5,124 nucleotides of DNA from Vulcanimicrobiota bacterium (GCA_027306845.1 DAHUYY010000147.1:1-5124), one strand, 5' to 3'. Positions 1 through 5,124 are shown, counted from the first letter of the stretch. Program-made: numbers and translations. The notes: generated by a model not told the origin, from the letters alone.

Positions 1-364
1 CGAGCTCGGCGAGCACCGGCGCGGCGCCGGTTCCGGTGCCGCCGCCCATTCCCGCTGCGATGAAGACAAGATCCGCGCCATCGACGATCATCGCAAGATC
101 TTCGCGCGACTCCTCGGCGGCATCGCGCCCGAGCGTCGGGTTCGCACCCGCACCGAGTCCGCGCGACATACCGGTACCGATCTGCACCGTATTCTCGGTG
201 AGCGAATTGCGCAGCGCTTGTACGTCGGAGTTTACGGCGAAGAAATCTACGCCTGTCAACCCCGCTTCGATCATGCGATTGATCGCATTGCATCCACCCC
301 CGCCGACGCCGATAACGCGAATCGTCGCGGCGTGCTCGGGGACATAGCGTTTTGCTTCAGCCAT
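1..364 (-). CDS. ftsZ: Cell division protein FtsZ, N-terminal part (runs off the left edge)
   Basis: FtsZ is the cytoplasmic tubulin-like GTPase that polymerises into the Z ring at midcell. Translating the minus strand from the ATG at 364-362 gives 121 residues with no stop before the window edge. Visible family marks are the nucleotide-binding start GVGGGGCNAINRM (residues 19-31), the FAVNSD segment (42-47), the GLGAGANP stretch (69-76), the GRDAAEES stretch (79-86) and the tubulin/FtsZ signature GMGGGTGTGAAPV (105-117), which binds GTP phosphates. The rest of the GTPase domain, the T7 loop and the C-terminal peptide lie outside the window. The start is supported by a good Shine-Dalgarno sequence and the usual short N-terminal extension before the first beta strand. 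It sits 23 bp downstream of ftsA on the same strand and is probably cotranscribed with it. Identity is seen directly from the signature. Confidence 0.97.
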   Translation of the reverse strand, partial: MAEAKRYVPEHAATIRVIGVGGGGCNAINRMIEAGLTGVDFFAVNSDVQALRNSLTENTVQIGTGMSRGLGAGANPTLGRDAAEESREDLAMIVDGADLVFIAAGMGGGTGTGAAPVLAEL

Positions 365-369
365 CGTTT

Positions 370-374
370 CCTCC
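370..374 (-). promoter_or_regulatory. Ribosome binding site of ftsZ
   Basis: On the minus strand GGAGG lies 5 nt upstream of the ftsZ ATG (bases AAACG between). It falls entirely in the 23-bp ftsA-ftsZ gap, so ftsZ has its own strong initiation signal and does not depend on coupling to ftsA. This fits the usual need for more FtsZ than FtsA. Confidence 0.8.
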
Positions 375-387
375 GTATGAAAGAGAT

Positions 388-1602
388 CTAGTTCCACAGC
401 GCCGCGAGCCACCCGCGTAGCCGAGTCATAAGCGAACCGTTCCGCGCCGATTCGACACCGGCGAGCTCGCTCTTGCGCGCGAAGAGGACGAGCCCGATCG
501 CGGTTGCATATTGCGGAAACGCCAACGCGTCGATCGTTCCGGCGAGATTTGCCGGCACGCCTATGCGCACCGGCGCATCAAAAGTTTTCTCTGCGAGCGC
601 CTCGAGCCCGGGTAACGACGCACCGCCGCCGGTGAGGACGACCTCGCCGACCACGAGGTCGCGCGGGACATTTTCGAGGACCTTCGCCCGGGCCATCCGC
701 AGCGTTTCCAAGACGCGCGGCACGACGATGGCGTTGAGTTCCTGCGTGTTCGCGTCCCGCTGCGAGCGCCCGTCGAGGGACTGCACCGAGAACGTGCGCA
801 CCGCCCCGCCCGCTACGTCGCCGACTCCGAAACGATGCTTGACCTCCTGCGCCTGGGCGAGCGAGGTCTTGAGCCCCAGCGAGATATCGTTGGTGAGGAT
901 CTGCCCGCCGACCGGAATCGTCGCGGTATAGATCGCGCTCCCACCGGTGAAGACCGCGATATCGGTCGTCCCCCCGCCGATATCGAGTAAGAGCACCCCG
1001 ACGTGCTGTTCCTCGGGCAATAACGTCGCCGCCGCGCTCGCGAGCGGCTCGAAGACGACGCCCGCCGACTCGATGCCCGCCCGATGGACGCACTTGAGCA
1101 CGTTGGAGAGAAAACTGCTCGCCGCGGTGACGATATGCGTGTCGACCTCGAGCCGCCCGCCGGCCATGCCGACGGGATCGACGATGCCGTCTTGGCCGTC
1201 GACGGTGAAGAAACGAGGAAGAGCGTGAACGATCTGCCGATCGCTCGGGACGTTGATAATCTTGCTGGCATCGACGACGCGTTCGACGTCGATCGCCTCG
1301 ACTTCACGGTCGTCGTTCGCGACCGAGACCACGCCGCGGTTATTGACGCTGCGCACGTGCTCGCCGGTGATACCGACGATCGCTTCCTCGATGTGAACCC
1401 CGGACATCCGCTCGGCCTTCTCAGTTGCCGCCTCGATCGACTTCACCGTCTGCTCGAGATCGACGACGACGCCGCGACGCATTCCGAGCGAAGGCGCCTC
1501 GCCGAAGCCCAGGATCTCGAGGCCGTTGGGCCCTTCGGCGGCAACGACCACGCACGTTTTCGTGGTGCCGATGTCGAGGCCGCAGAGCGTCCCTTGTTTC
1601 AT
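388..1602 (-). CDS. ftsA: Cell division protein FtsA, actin-like membrane anchor of the Z ring
   Basis: FtsA is an ATP-binding actin/Hsp70-fold protein that tethers FtsZ to the inner membrane and recruits later divisome proteins. The 404-residue product shows the phosphate-1 loop LDIGTTKT (residues 9-16), the phosphate-2 loop DIGGGTTD (207-214) and the adenosine motif TGGGA (324-328). Residues about 84-160 between the phosphate loops match the position of the FtsA-specific 1C/SHS2 subdomain, including GITGEHVRSV (77-86). The last 15 residues (390-404, ending in LRGWLAALWN) form a short amphipathic helix, the expected membrane-targeting sequence. Length is close to the family norm of about 400-420. 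The ATG at 1602 places the first phosphate loop at the normal distance from the N terminus and has an AGGA upstream. ftsZ follows after 23 bp. Upstream, where ftsQ would normally abut, there is instead a divergent MCP gene, so ftsA probably needs a promoter in 1603-1762. Confidence 0.96.
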   Translation of the reverse strand: MKQGTLCGLDIGTTKTCVVVAAEGPNGLEILGFGEAPSLGMRRGVVVDLEQTVKSIEAATEKAERMSGVHIEEAIVGITGEHVRSVNNRGVVSVANDDREVEAIDVERVVDASKIINVPSDRQIVHALPRFFTVDGQDGIVDPVGMAGGRLEVDTHIVTAASSFLSNVLKCVHRAGIESAGVVFEPLASAAATLLPEEQHVGVLLLDIGGGTTDIAVFTGGSAIYTATIPVGGQILTNDISLGLKTSLAQAQEVKHRFGVGDVAGGAVRTFSVQSLDGRSQRDANTQELNAIVVPRVLETLRMARAKVLENVPRDLVVGEVVLTGGGASLPGLEALAEKTFDAPVRIGVPANLAGTIDALAFPQYATAIGLVLFARKSELAGVESARNGSLMTRLRGWLAALWN

Positions 1603-1607
1603 TCACA

Positions 1608-1611
1608 TCCT
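1608..1611 (-). promoter_or_regulatory. Ribosome binding site of ftsA
   Basis: On the minus strand AGGA lies 5 nt before the ftsA ATG at 1602. It is a modest Shine-Dalgarno match compared with that of ftsZ, and it supports the chosen start. Confidence 0.6.
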
Positions 1612-1640
1612 AAATTATTAACGCCGGTATCCACCATATA

Positions 1641-1669
1641 TTGGGCTAACAGGTAAGAACCCCTACTAT
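1641..1669 (+). promoter_or_regulatory. Possible sigma-70-type promoter for the MCP gene
   Basis: TTGGGC (1641-1646, 3/6 to TTGACA) and TACTAT (1664-1669, 4/6 to TATAAT) are separated by exactly 17 bp and point towards the MCP gene. The implied transcript would begin near 1676 and have a leader of roughly 85 nt before the ATG at 1763. The matches are weak and the organism's promoter consensus is unknown, so this is only a candidate. Confidence 0.3.
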
Positions 1670-1762
1670 CCCTGCCGAAATGGCTACCCCCGAGCATCTT
1701 GGCGCCTCCTCGCGCAGCTCCTCTTGAGGAGAACGCCCCAAGTAGGACGAAGCCTGCCCGGG

Positions 1763-3805
1763 ATGAGCCAGAAGCGAACCTCCATCGAGCGCGGCCTCGT
1801 GATCTCAGCTATGATCGTCTTTGTCGTCGTGTTGTTGGTCATTCCAGCAGCGTTTTATGTCACGAACAATATTGCGACGCAGGCCGCAACATTGCATGAC
1901 AAAATCGTAAAAGGCGAACTTGCGTACGCGCGCGTCGCCGACGATGCAAACGGTTTGCGGGCCGCGTCGTTGGAAGCAGCGACGAACACCGATCCGGTGC
2001 GCGCCGCAGCCGCGCTGAAAACCGCCGTCGAACTCGTGAGTAAGTTTCCGAAAGACGAGCGGACGCTCGCAACTCTGACCGGCAAAGATTCCGGAACCAG
2101 CAAGCAAGTCGCAGCGTTCACCAAGAGTGCCGGCGCTTATGATTTCGAATCGCTCGCCACGATCGGCCTTCTGCAACAAGGGAAAAAAGCCGAAGCGCTG
2201 ATTCAGCTTCAAAGTTCGCTCGCCGATGCATACACGCAACAAAATACCGACGGGCGCGCCGTTCTCGAAGCGCTGAACCGCGCCGCCGACTTTCGCTATG
2301 CGGCGTTAATTCAGGCGAAAAACAGCGCCCTTCTCGTGCTGATCGCCGGGGCAATTTTTGCACTGATCGTCGTCGTTATTGCATTCTCGCTGCTACGCAT
2401 ACGGTTGTTGCGAAATATCAACCGTTGCGTCACGGTCTTCGAGGCGATGGGTCGCGGCGATCTCACCGCGCGTACCGGATGGAGCGGAAACGACGTTCTC
2501 GGACGGCTCGGGCAATCGATCGACGAATTAGGCGACCGGCTCAGCTCGCTCGTCGGTCGCATCCAAATCGCCACCCGATCGGTCAAGGCCGCAAGCGCGA
2601 CGAGCACCGAAGTCTCGCGCGATGTCGATCGCCGCGTTCAAGACGAACTTGCGACGCTCGGCGATGCACTGCGCTACTCCGCCGACGTCGCCCGCGGCTC
2701 GGGAACGGTCGCCGATAACGCCGAAGCGGTCGCCCGCCGCGTCTCGGATATATCGAGCTCGATCGCCGAGATGACCGCCTCGATCCAAGAGATGGATCAG
2801 AACCTCCTCAACCTCGCGACGGTCGTCGAACAGGCGGTCGCGAACACCCAAGAGATGTCGGCCTCGATCGTTCAAGTCGCCGGCAACGCAAAACGCGTCG
2901 GCACCGAGTCGACGGAGACCGATCAGCACGTCCGCACCGGGCAGAACGAAATTTCGCGGCTCTCGACCGGTATCGATCAGATGACCTCCTTGGTCAGCTC
3001 GGTCGTCGTGGAGATGGAGAGCCTCGACGGTGCCTCGCGGCAGATCGGTGAGATTCTCGGCCTGATCGAAGAGATCGCCGATCAAACGAACCTGCTCGCG
3101 CTCAACGCCGCCATCGAAGCGGCGCGTGCCGGCGAGCACGGGCGCGGCTTCGCCGTCGTCGCCGACGAAGTGCGCAAGCTCGCTGAAAACTCGGCCAGCT
3201 CCGTCAAACAGATCGCCTCGCTCGTTGCCGACATTCAACGCCGCACCTCGGCGGTGCTCGAGCGGACCGGGCGCGCGAACGTTCAGGTAAAGGAGAGCGC
3301 GACGCTCGCGCAGTCGGTGAACGCGATGATGTCGGATGTCTCGAAGCGCGTCTCCGAGGTCGCAACGCTGATGAGCGAGATCAGCCTGGCTACCAACGAA
3401 CAGGCCCGCGCCTCCGAAGAGCTGGCGAAGGCGAGCGAACAGATGGGCGCGATGACCCACGAAGCCGCGGCAACGATGCGCGAGCAGACCATTACCGCGA
3501 ACCAAATTCTTGAGAGCGTCTCGGAGATCGAGCAACGGACCGCCGATGTCGCACGCGCCTCTACCGAACAGCAGTCGGCGATCGAGGCGCTCGGCACCCG
3601 GATCGAGCGTTCGAGCACCCTGGGCTCCCAGAATGCCGACGCGGCGACACGGCTCGCCGAGGAAGCACTGCTTCTCCAGGAGCAGTCCGGAGGGCTCGAG
3701 GATCTCGTCGATCAGTTCGAAATCGACGAGGCCCACGGGATTTCCGGCGAGGCGAACAAGAAGGCGGGGCTTGATGAGCGGGCGGCACTTGCGCTAGAAT
3801 CCTAG
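1763..3805 (+). CDS. Transmembrane methyl-accepting chemotaxis protein
   Basis: The 680-residue product has the classic receptor plan: a short cytoplasmic start, TM1 (about 11-33), an extracytoplasmic domain of about 155 residues (34-188) that looks all-helical, TM2 (about 189-211), a HAMP linker (about 212-266) and a long coiled-coil signalling hairpin. The hairpin tip, which binds CheA and CheW, is at 436-477 and contains QTNLLALNAAIEAARAGE followed by GRGFAVVADEVRKLAENS. Candidate methylation pairs in small-residue contexts include Q342/E343, Q363/E364, E546/Q547, E552/E553 and E602/Q603. There is no aromatic CheR/CheB-tethering pentapeptide at the C terminus, which ends LDERAALALES. The ligand is unknown. 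I chose the ATG at 1763 because it is the only in-frame ATG before TM1. The frame also opens at a TTG at 1724 (13 residues longer), and the nearest AGGA (1744-1747) is a poor 15 nt from the ATG, so the start is uncertain. The gene lies divergent to ftsA and 43 bp before the small secreted gene. Confidence 0.95.
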   Translation: MSQKRTSIERGLVISAMIVFVVVLLVIPAAFYVTNNIATQAATLHDKIVKGELAYARVADDANGLRAASLEAATNTDPVRAAAALKTAVELVSKFPKDERTLATLTGKDSGTSKQVAAFTKSAGAYDFESLATIGLLQQGKKAEALIQLQSSLADAYTQQNTDGRAVLEALNRAADFRYAALIQAKNSALLVLIAGAIFALIVVVIAFSLLRIRLLRNINRCVTVFEAMGRGDLTARTGWSGNDVLGRLGQSIDELGDRLSSLVGRIQIATRSVKAASATSTEVSRDVDRRVQDELATLGDALRYSADVARGSGTVADNAEAVARRVSDISSSIAEMTASIQEMDQNLLNLATVVEQAVANTQEMSASIVQVAGNAKRVGTESTETDQHVRTGQNEISRLSTGIDQMTSLVSSVVVEMESLDGASRQIGEILGLIEEIADQTNLLALNAAIEAARAGEHGRGFAVVADEVRKLAENSASSVKQIASLVADIQRRTSAVLERTGRANVQVKESATLAQSVNAMMSDVSKRVSEVATLMSEISLATNEQARASEELAKASEQMGAMTHEAAATMREQTITANQILESVSEIEQRTADVARASTEQQSAIEALGTRIERSSTLGSQNADAATRLAEEALLLQEQSGGLEDLVDQFEIDEAHGISGEANKKAGLDERAALALES

Positions 3806-3835
3806 ACTACTGCCCCCTCGCACCCCCCTGAAGAT

Positions 3836-3839
3836 AAGG
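3836..3839 (+). promoter_or_regulatory. Ribosome binding site deciding a TTG start
   Basis: AAGG lies 9 nt upstream of the TTG at 3849. It decides in favour of that non-ATG start over the ATG at 3876, which would remove the positively charged n-region and part of the hydrophobic core of the signal peptide. Confidence 0.5.
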
Positions 3840-3848
3840 TACCCCGCT

Positions 3849-4142
3849 TTGAAGATACGTACGTTTTTTACCACCATGCTCGTTACGCTTGCGCTGGGCG
3901 CAACGGCGTTCGCCGCCAATGTCGTCAGCGCTACGATGATTCCCGACGGAACCTATACCGCCAAAGTCATCAAGGTCGTCGACGCGAAGCATGTCACGGT
4001 GACGATGCAGAATGGTTTGGAGACGACGCTCGCGGCGGGTCGCCCGACCGTGGACTTTTCGAAACTCCACGCAAATGATTCGATGAAGTTTTCGCTTGCG
4101 AACGGTCAGGTGCTCGTTTACCTCGACCTTTCATCGCACTAA
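3849..4142 (+). CDS. Small predicted secreted protein, beta-rich, function unknown
   Basis: This 97-residue product starts at TTG. It begins with a typical Sec signal peptide: basic KIR at 2-4, hydrophobic core about 5-19, and an AFA|A cleavage site after residue 22. The mature part (about 75 residues) has no cysteines and alternates beta-strand-like segments with turns, such as TAKVIKVV, HVTVTM and VLVYLDL, separated by NG and ND turns. The pattern of a strand, VD turn, strand, NG turn, strand and a later hydrophobic strand recalls small periplasmic OB-like barrels such as the DUF1344 or DUF5666 type. That is a resemblance, not an identification. It follows the MCP gene by 43 bp with no terminator visible between them, so the two are probably cotranscribed. 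It may be a periplasmic partner of the receptor, or unrelated. Its last 49 codons lie antisense to the 3' end of the ftsQ frame. The signal peptide, ribosome binding site and downstream terminator all argue that this gene is real. Confidence 0.75.
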   Translation: MKIRTFFTTMLVTLALGATAFAANVVSATMIPDGTYTAKVIKVVDAKHVTVTMQNGLETTLAAGRPTVDFSKLHANDSMKFSLANGQVLVYLDLSSH

Positions 4143-4911
4143 TCGCGAACGCACCTCCGCCCTCGACCTTCTTTCCATCGACGATCACCGGAGTCGATGG
4201 AGCCCGAAGGTCGAGGGCTTTTATGTGTCCCCATTCGGAGCGCAGGCGCTGCTCGAGAGCACGTATCTCGGCGAATTTTCGCTCGAGCTGCGTTCCGTCC
4301 CCGATATAGAGCTGCGTCCCGTCGGCGAGAGCCCCGCGTTCCTCGCCATAGCCGTCGACCGAGAGCGCGGCAAAGCGAATACCGGCGGCATCGGCGCGCC
4401 GGAGGAGCGAGAGCAGCCGCATCGTTTGCGAGGCCGCTGGAATTCGACGCGCGGCGCAACTCCGTTCCTTGGCGAGGATCGCGGGCAGCTTCACCTCGCG
4501 CGGAAGCAGCGGGAACAGATAGCCCCGGCGATCGACGGCGCAGCTTCCGTCACCGGCAACCAGCCGCGCCTCCGGGATGCGTTCGCGTATCACGAGTGCG
4601 ACGCGATTGGGAAGCGACCGATGCACGGCGACCTGCGCGATGCTGCGAATGCGCCGCAGCCGCGCCGCTATGCCGGCCGACGATTGCAGCCAGATGTTGA
4701 CGTGCGGATCGATCGCGGCGACGACAAGAATGCGCGAGGTCGCGACGCGCGTGTTTCCAAAGACCGCGATGCTTCCCGGCCGGAAACCTTTCCACGAGGC
4801 AGCCCAGGCCACGCCCGCCGCGAGAAGCAGCAACGCGAACGCCGCGACGAGCGCGAATGGTCGAAAGCTCGACCGACGCCCGCGACGCCGACTCGCGCGC
4901 TCGCTTTTCAT
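3994..4911 (-). CDS. ftsQ: Cell division protein FtsQ/DivIB, POTRA-domain divisome protein
   Basis: FtsQ is a bitopic inner-membrane protein linking early and late divisome parts, mainly through FtsB/FtsL. The 305-residue frame shows an Arg-rich cytoplasmic tail (1-17), one membrane helix (about 18-38), a POTRA domain (about 44-115, with IAVFGNTRVATSRI at 48-61 and the P-N-R-V-x-L-V-I-R-E-R-I-P end at 101-113), then the beta domain with CAVDRRGYLFPLL (124-136), LPAIL (142-146) and the terminal strand ALDLRAPSTPVIV (232-244). Typical homologues end near that strand. Here the frame continues about 60 residues. Residues 258-305 are rich in Ser, Pro, Arg and Lys, use codons rare in the rest of the gene (AGT, ACT, GGT, CGA, TCA), and are antisense to the small secreted-protein gene, so the tail may simply be run-on. 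C124 and C152 are both periplasmic. The ATG overlaps the HAD stop (ATGA), with no clear Shine-Dalgarno sequence, which suggests translational coupling. Confidence 0.85.
   Translation of the reverse strand: MKSERASRRRGRRSSFRPFALVAAFALLLLAAGVAWAASWKGFRPGSIAVFGNTRVATSRILVVAAIDPHVNIWLQSSAGIAARLRRIRSIAQVAVHRSLPNRVALVIRERIPEARLVAGDGSCAVDRRGYLFPLLPREVKLPAILAKERSCAARRIPAASQTMRLLSLLRRADAAGIRFAALSVDGYGEERGALADGTQLYIGDGTQLERKFAEIRALEQRLRSEWGHIKALDLRAPSTPVIVDGKKVEGGGAFAISAMKGRGKRAPDRSQAKTSSNHLRGVSKSPRSGDPPRASSPNHSASSP
4159..4222 (+). terminator. Two-tier hairpin with T run, probable rho-independent terminator of the MCP/secreted-protein unit
   Basis: A perfect 13-bp inverted repeat (GCCCTCGACCTTC at 4159-4171, complement at 4206-4218) encloses a second perfect 9-bp stem (TCCATCGAC at 4174-4182, complement at 4193-4201) with a 10-nt loop. 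Only a 2 x 4 nt internal loop separates the stems. On the plus strand the outer stem is followed directly by TTTT (4219-4222). The minus strand has no T run, so the signal is directional. It begins 17 nt after the stop of the small secreted-protein gene. The whole structure lies inside ftsQ, where the arms encode ALDLR (232-236) and KVEG (248-251). The T run is short, so efficiency may depend on the strength of the stem. Confidence 0.75.
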
Positions 4912-5124
4912 CGAAGGACGAACCGTTCGAGCGCTTCGCAGACGCCGTCATTACCGACATCGCCGACAACCGCGTCGGCACGCTCTTGCACTTCCACCGG
5001 CGCATTCCCCATCGCGACGCCGATGCCGGCTCGTTGCAGCAACGGAAGATCGTTCCAGGAGTCGCCGATCGCCAGAACGCGATCCATCGAGAGACCGAGG
5101 GAGCGCGCGACGAATTCCAACGCT
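4908..5124 (-). CDS. HAD-superfamily (Cof-like) hydrolase, C-terminal part (runs off the right edge)
   Basis: Only the last 72 complete codons are in the window. They carry HAD motif IV as AIGDSWNDLPLL, whose two Asp residues ligate Mg2+, then GVAMGNAPVEVQERAD and a DGVCEALERFVL end. This is the typical C terminus of Cof/type IIB HAD phosphatases, which dephosphorylate small phosphorylated metabolites. Motifs I-III and the cap domain lie off the edge. The frame is open to the edge, and the codons before the TTG at 5120 continue the family pattern (an ALEFVARSLG helix), so this TTG is not the real start. The substrate cannot be told from this fragment. The stop codon overlaps the ftsQ start (ATGA), which puts this gene in the same transcript as ftsQ. 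This position is more often occupied by mur or ddl genes. Confidence 0.85.
   Translation of the reverse strand, partial: ALEFVARSLGLSMDRVLAIGDSWNDLPLLQRAGIGVAMGNAPVEVQERADAVVGDVGNDGVCEALERFVLR

Larger units (their letters stand above)
1603..1762. promoter_or_regulatory. Divergent intergenic region between ftsA and the MCP gene
   Basis: This 160-bp non-coding stretch separates the ftsA start (leftward) from the MCP start (rightward), so it should hold both promoters. Bases 1611-1645 are clearly richer in A+T than the flanks, with a patch TAAATTATTA at 1611-1620 and CATATATTGG at 1635-1644. For the leftward direction AATAAT at 1619-1614 is a 5/6 match to a -10 box, but it lies too close to the ftsA ATG and has no -35 partner. 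TATATG at 1640-1635 is an alternative. I cannot place the ftsA promoter confidently. The half nearer the MCP is GC-rich and contains a CTCCTC/GAGGAG inverted repeat (1705-1731). Confidence 0.55.

Noticed and set aside
36..347. 103-residue open frame on the plus strand at the left edge
   Set aside because: It is the complement of the ftsZ N-terminal region, whose tubulin signature is clear on the minus strand.
1611..1630. Sigma-28-like halves TAAATTAT and GCCGGTAT upstream of the MCP
   Set aside because: The two halves resemble a flagellar/chemotaxis promoter, but only 4 bp separate them instead of about 11, so they are not likely to work as one.
1084..1656. 190-residue open frame on the plus strand opposite ftsA
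   Set aside because: It is antisense to the well-supported ftsA. Its His/Asp/Arg-rich composition mirrors the complementary codons, and no known motif is visible.
2528..3736. 402-residue open frame on the minus strand opposite the MCP
   Set aside because: It is a shadow of the MCP coding sequence in GC-rich DNA. It is Leu/Arg/Asp/Gly rich with no domain or membrane pattern, while the plus strand carries unmistakable MCP motifs.
4159..4218. 13-bp inverted repeat considered as a mobile-element end that brought in the MCP unit
   Set aside because: Both arms are at one locus, nested around a second stem and followed by a T run, which fits a terminator. I found no matching repeat or target duplication in 1603-1762, and no transposase or integrase.
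4197..4700. 167-residue open frame on the plus strand opposite ftsQ
   Set aside because: It is an Arg/Ala-rich shadow of ftsQ that begins inside the terminator hairpin, with no recognisable domain.
1..5124. Search for CRISPR arrays, tRNA or rRNA genes, riboswitches and defence or toxin-antitoxin modules
   Set aside because: I saw no regularly spaced repeats, no tRNA-like cloverleaf and no such protein motifs. Nearly all bases are explained by the listed genes.

Overview
The window is a high-GC (roughly 60% overall) bacterial chromosomal segment from inside a division and cell wall (dcw) cluster. On the minus strand, in transcription order, it carries the 3' end of a HAD-superfamily phosphatase gene, ftsQ, ftsA and the 5' part of ftsZ. 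The order ftsQ-ftsA-ftsZ is the classical dcw order. What is unusual is that ftsQ and ftsA are separated by about 2.4 kb holding two genes on the plus strand: a transmembrane methyl-accepting chemotaxis protein (MCP) and a small predicted secreted protein. FtsA, a membrane-anchoring FtsQ and alanine/arginine-rich proteins fit a diderm-type, high-GC lineage. The cluster and protein style remind me of Candidatus Eremiobacterota (WPS-2) or a related uncultured phylum, but that is only an impression.

Layout. 1-364 (minus) is the N-terminal 121 codons of FtsZ, running off the left edge. 388-1602 (minus) is a complete FtsA, 23 bp upstream of ftsZ, and each gene has its own Shine-Dalgarno sequence. 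1603-1762 is a divergent intergenic region that must hold the start signals for ftsA (leftward) and the MCP gene (rightward). 1763-3805 (plus) is the MCP. 3849-4142 (plus) is a 97-residue exported protein starting at TTG. A strong two-tier hairpin followed by a short T run at 4159-4222 looks like the terminator of the plus-strand pair, and it lies inside the ftsQ coding sequence. The ftsQ reading frame (minus, start 4911) has no stop until 3994, so its last 48 codons lie antisense to the small secreted-protein gene. ftsQ overlaps the upstream HAD gene (4908-5124, running off the right edge) by an ATGA.

How the genes work together. FtsQ (inner-membrane divisome hub), FtsA (actin-like membrane anchor) and FtsZ (tubulin-like ring) form the core of septum assembly. 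The MCP and secreted protein have no established link with division. They may form a small sensory unit that happens to sit in the cluster, or they may couple an envelope signal to CheA-type signalling. The architecture has one consequence: ftsAZ probably cannot simply be read through from ftsQ, because such a transcript would be antisense to the whole MCP unit. I see no CRISPR array, tRNA, rRNA, insertion sequence or defence system here. The most interesting content is the interruption of the dcw cluster and the convergent ftsQ/small-gene overlap with an embedded terminator.
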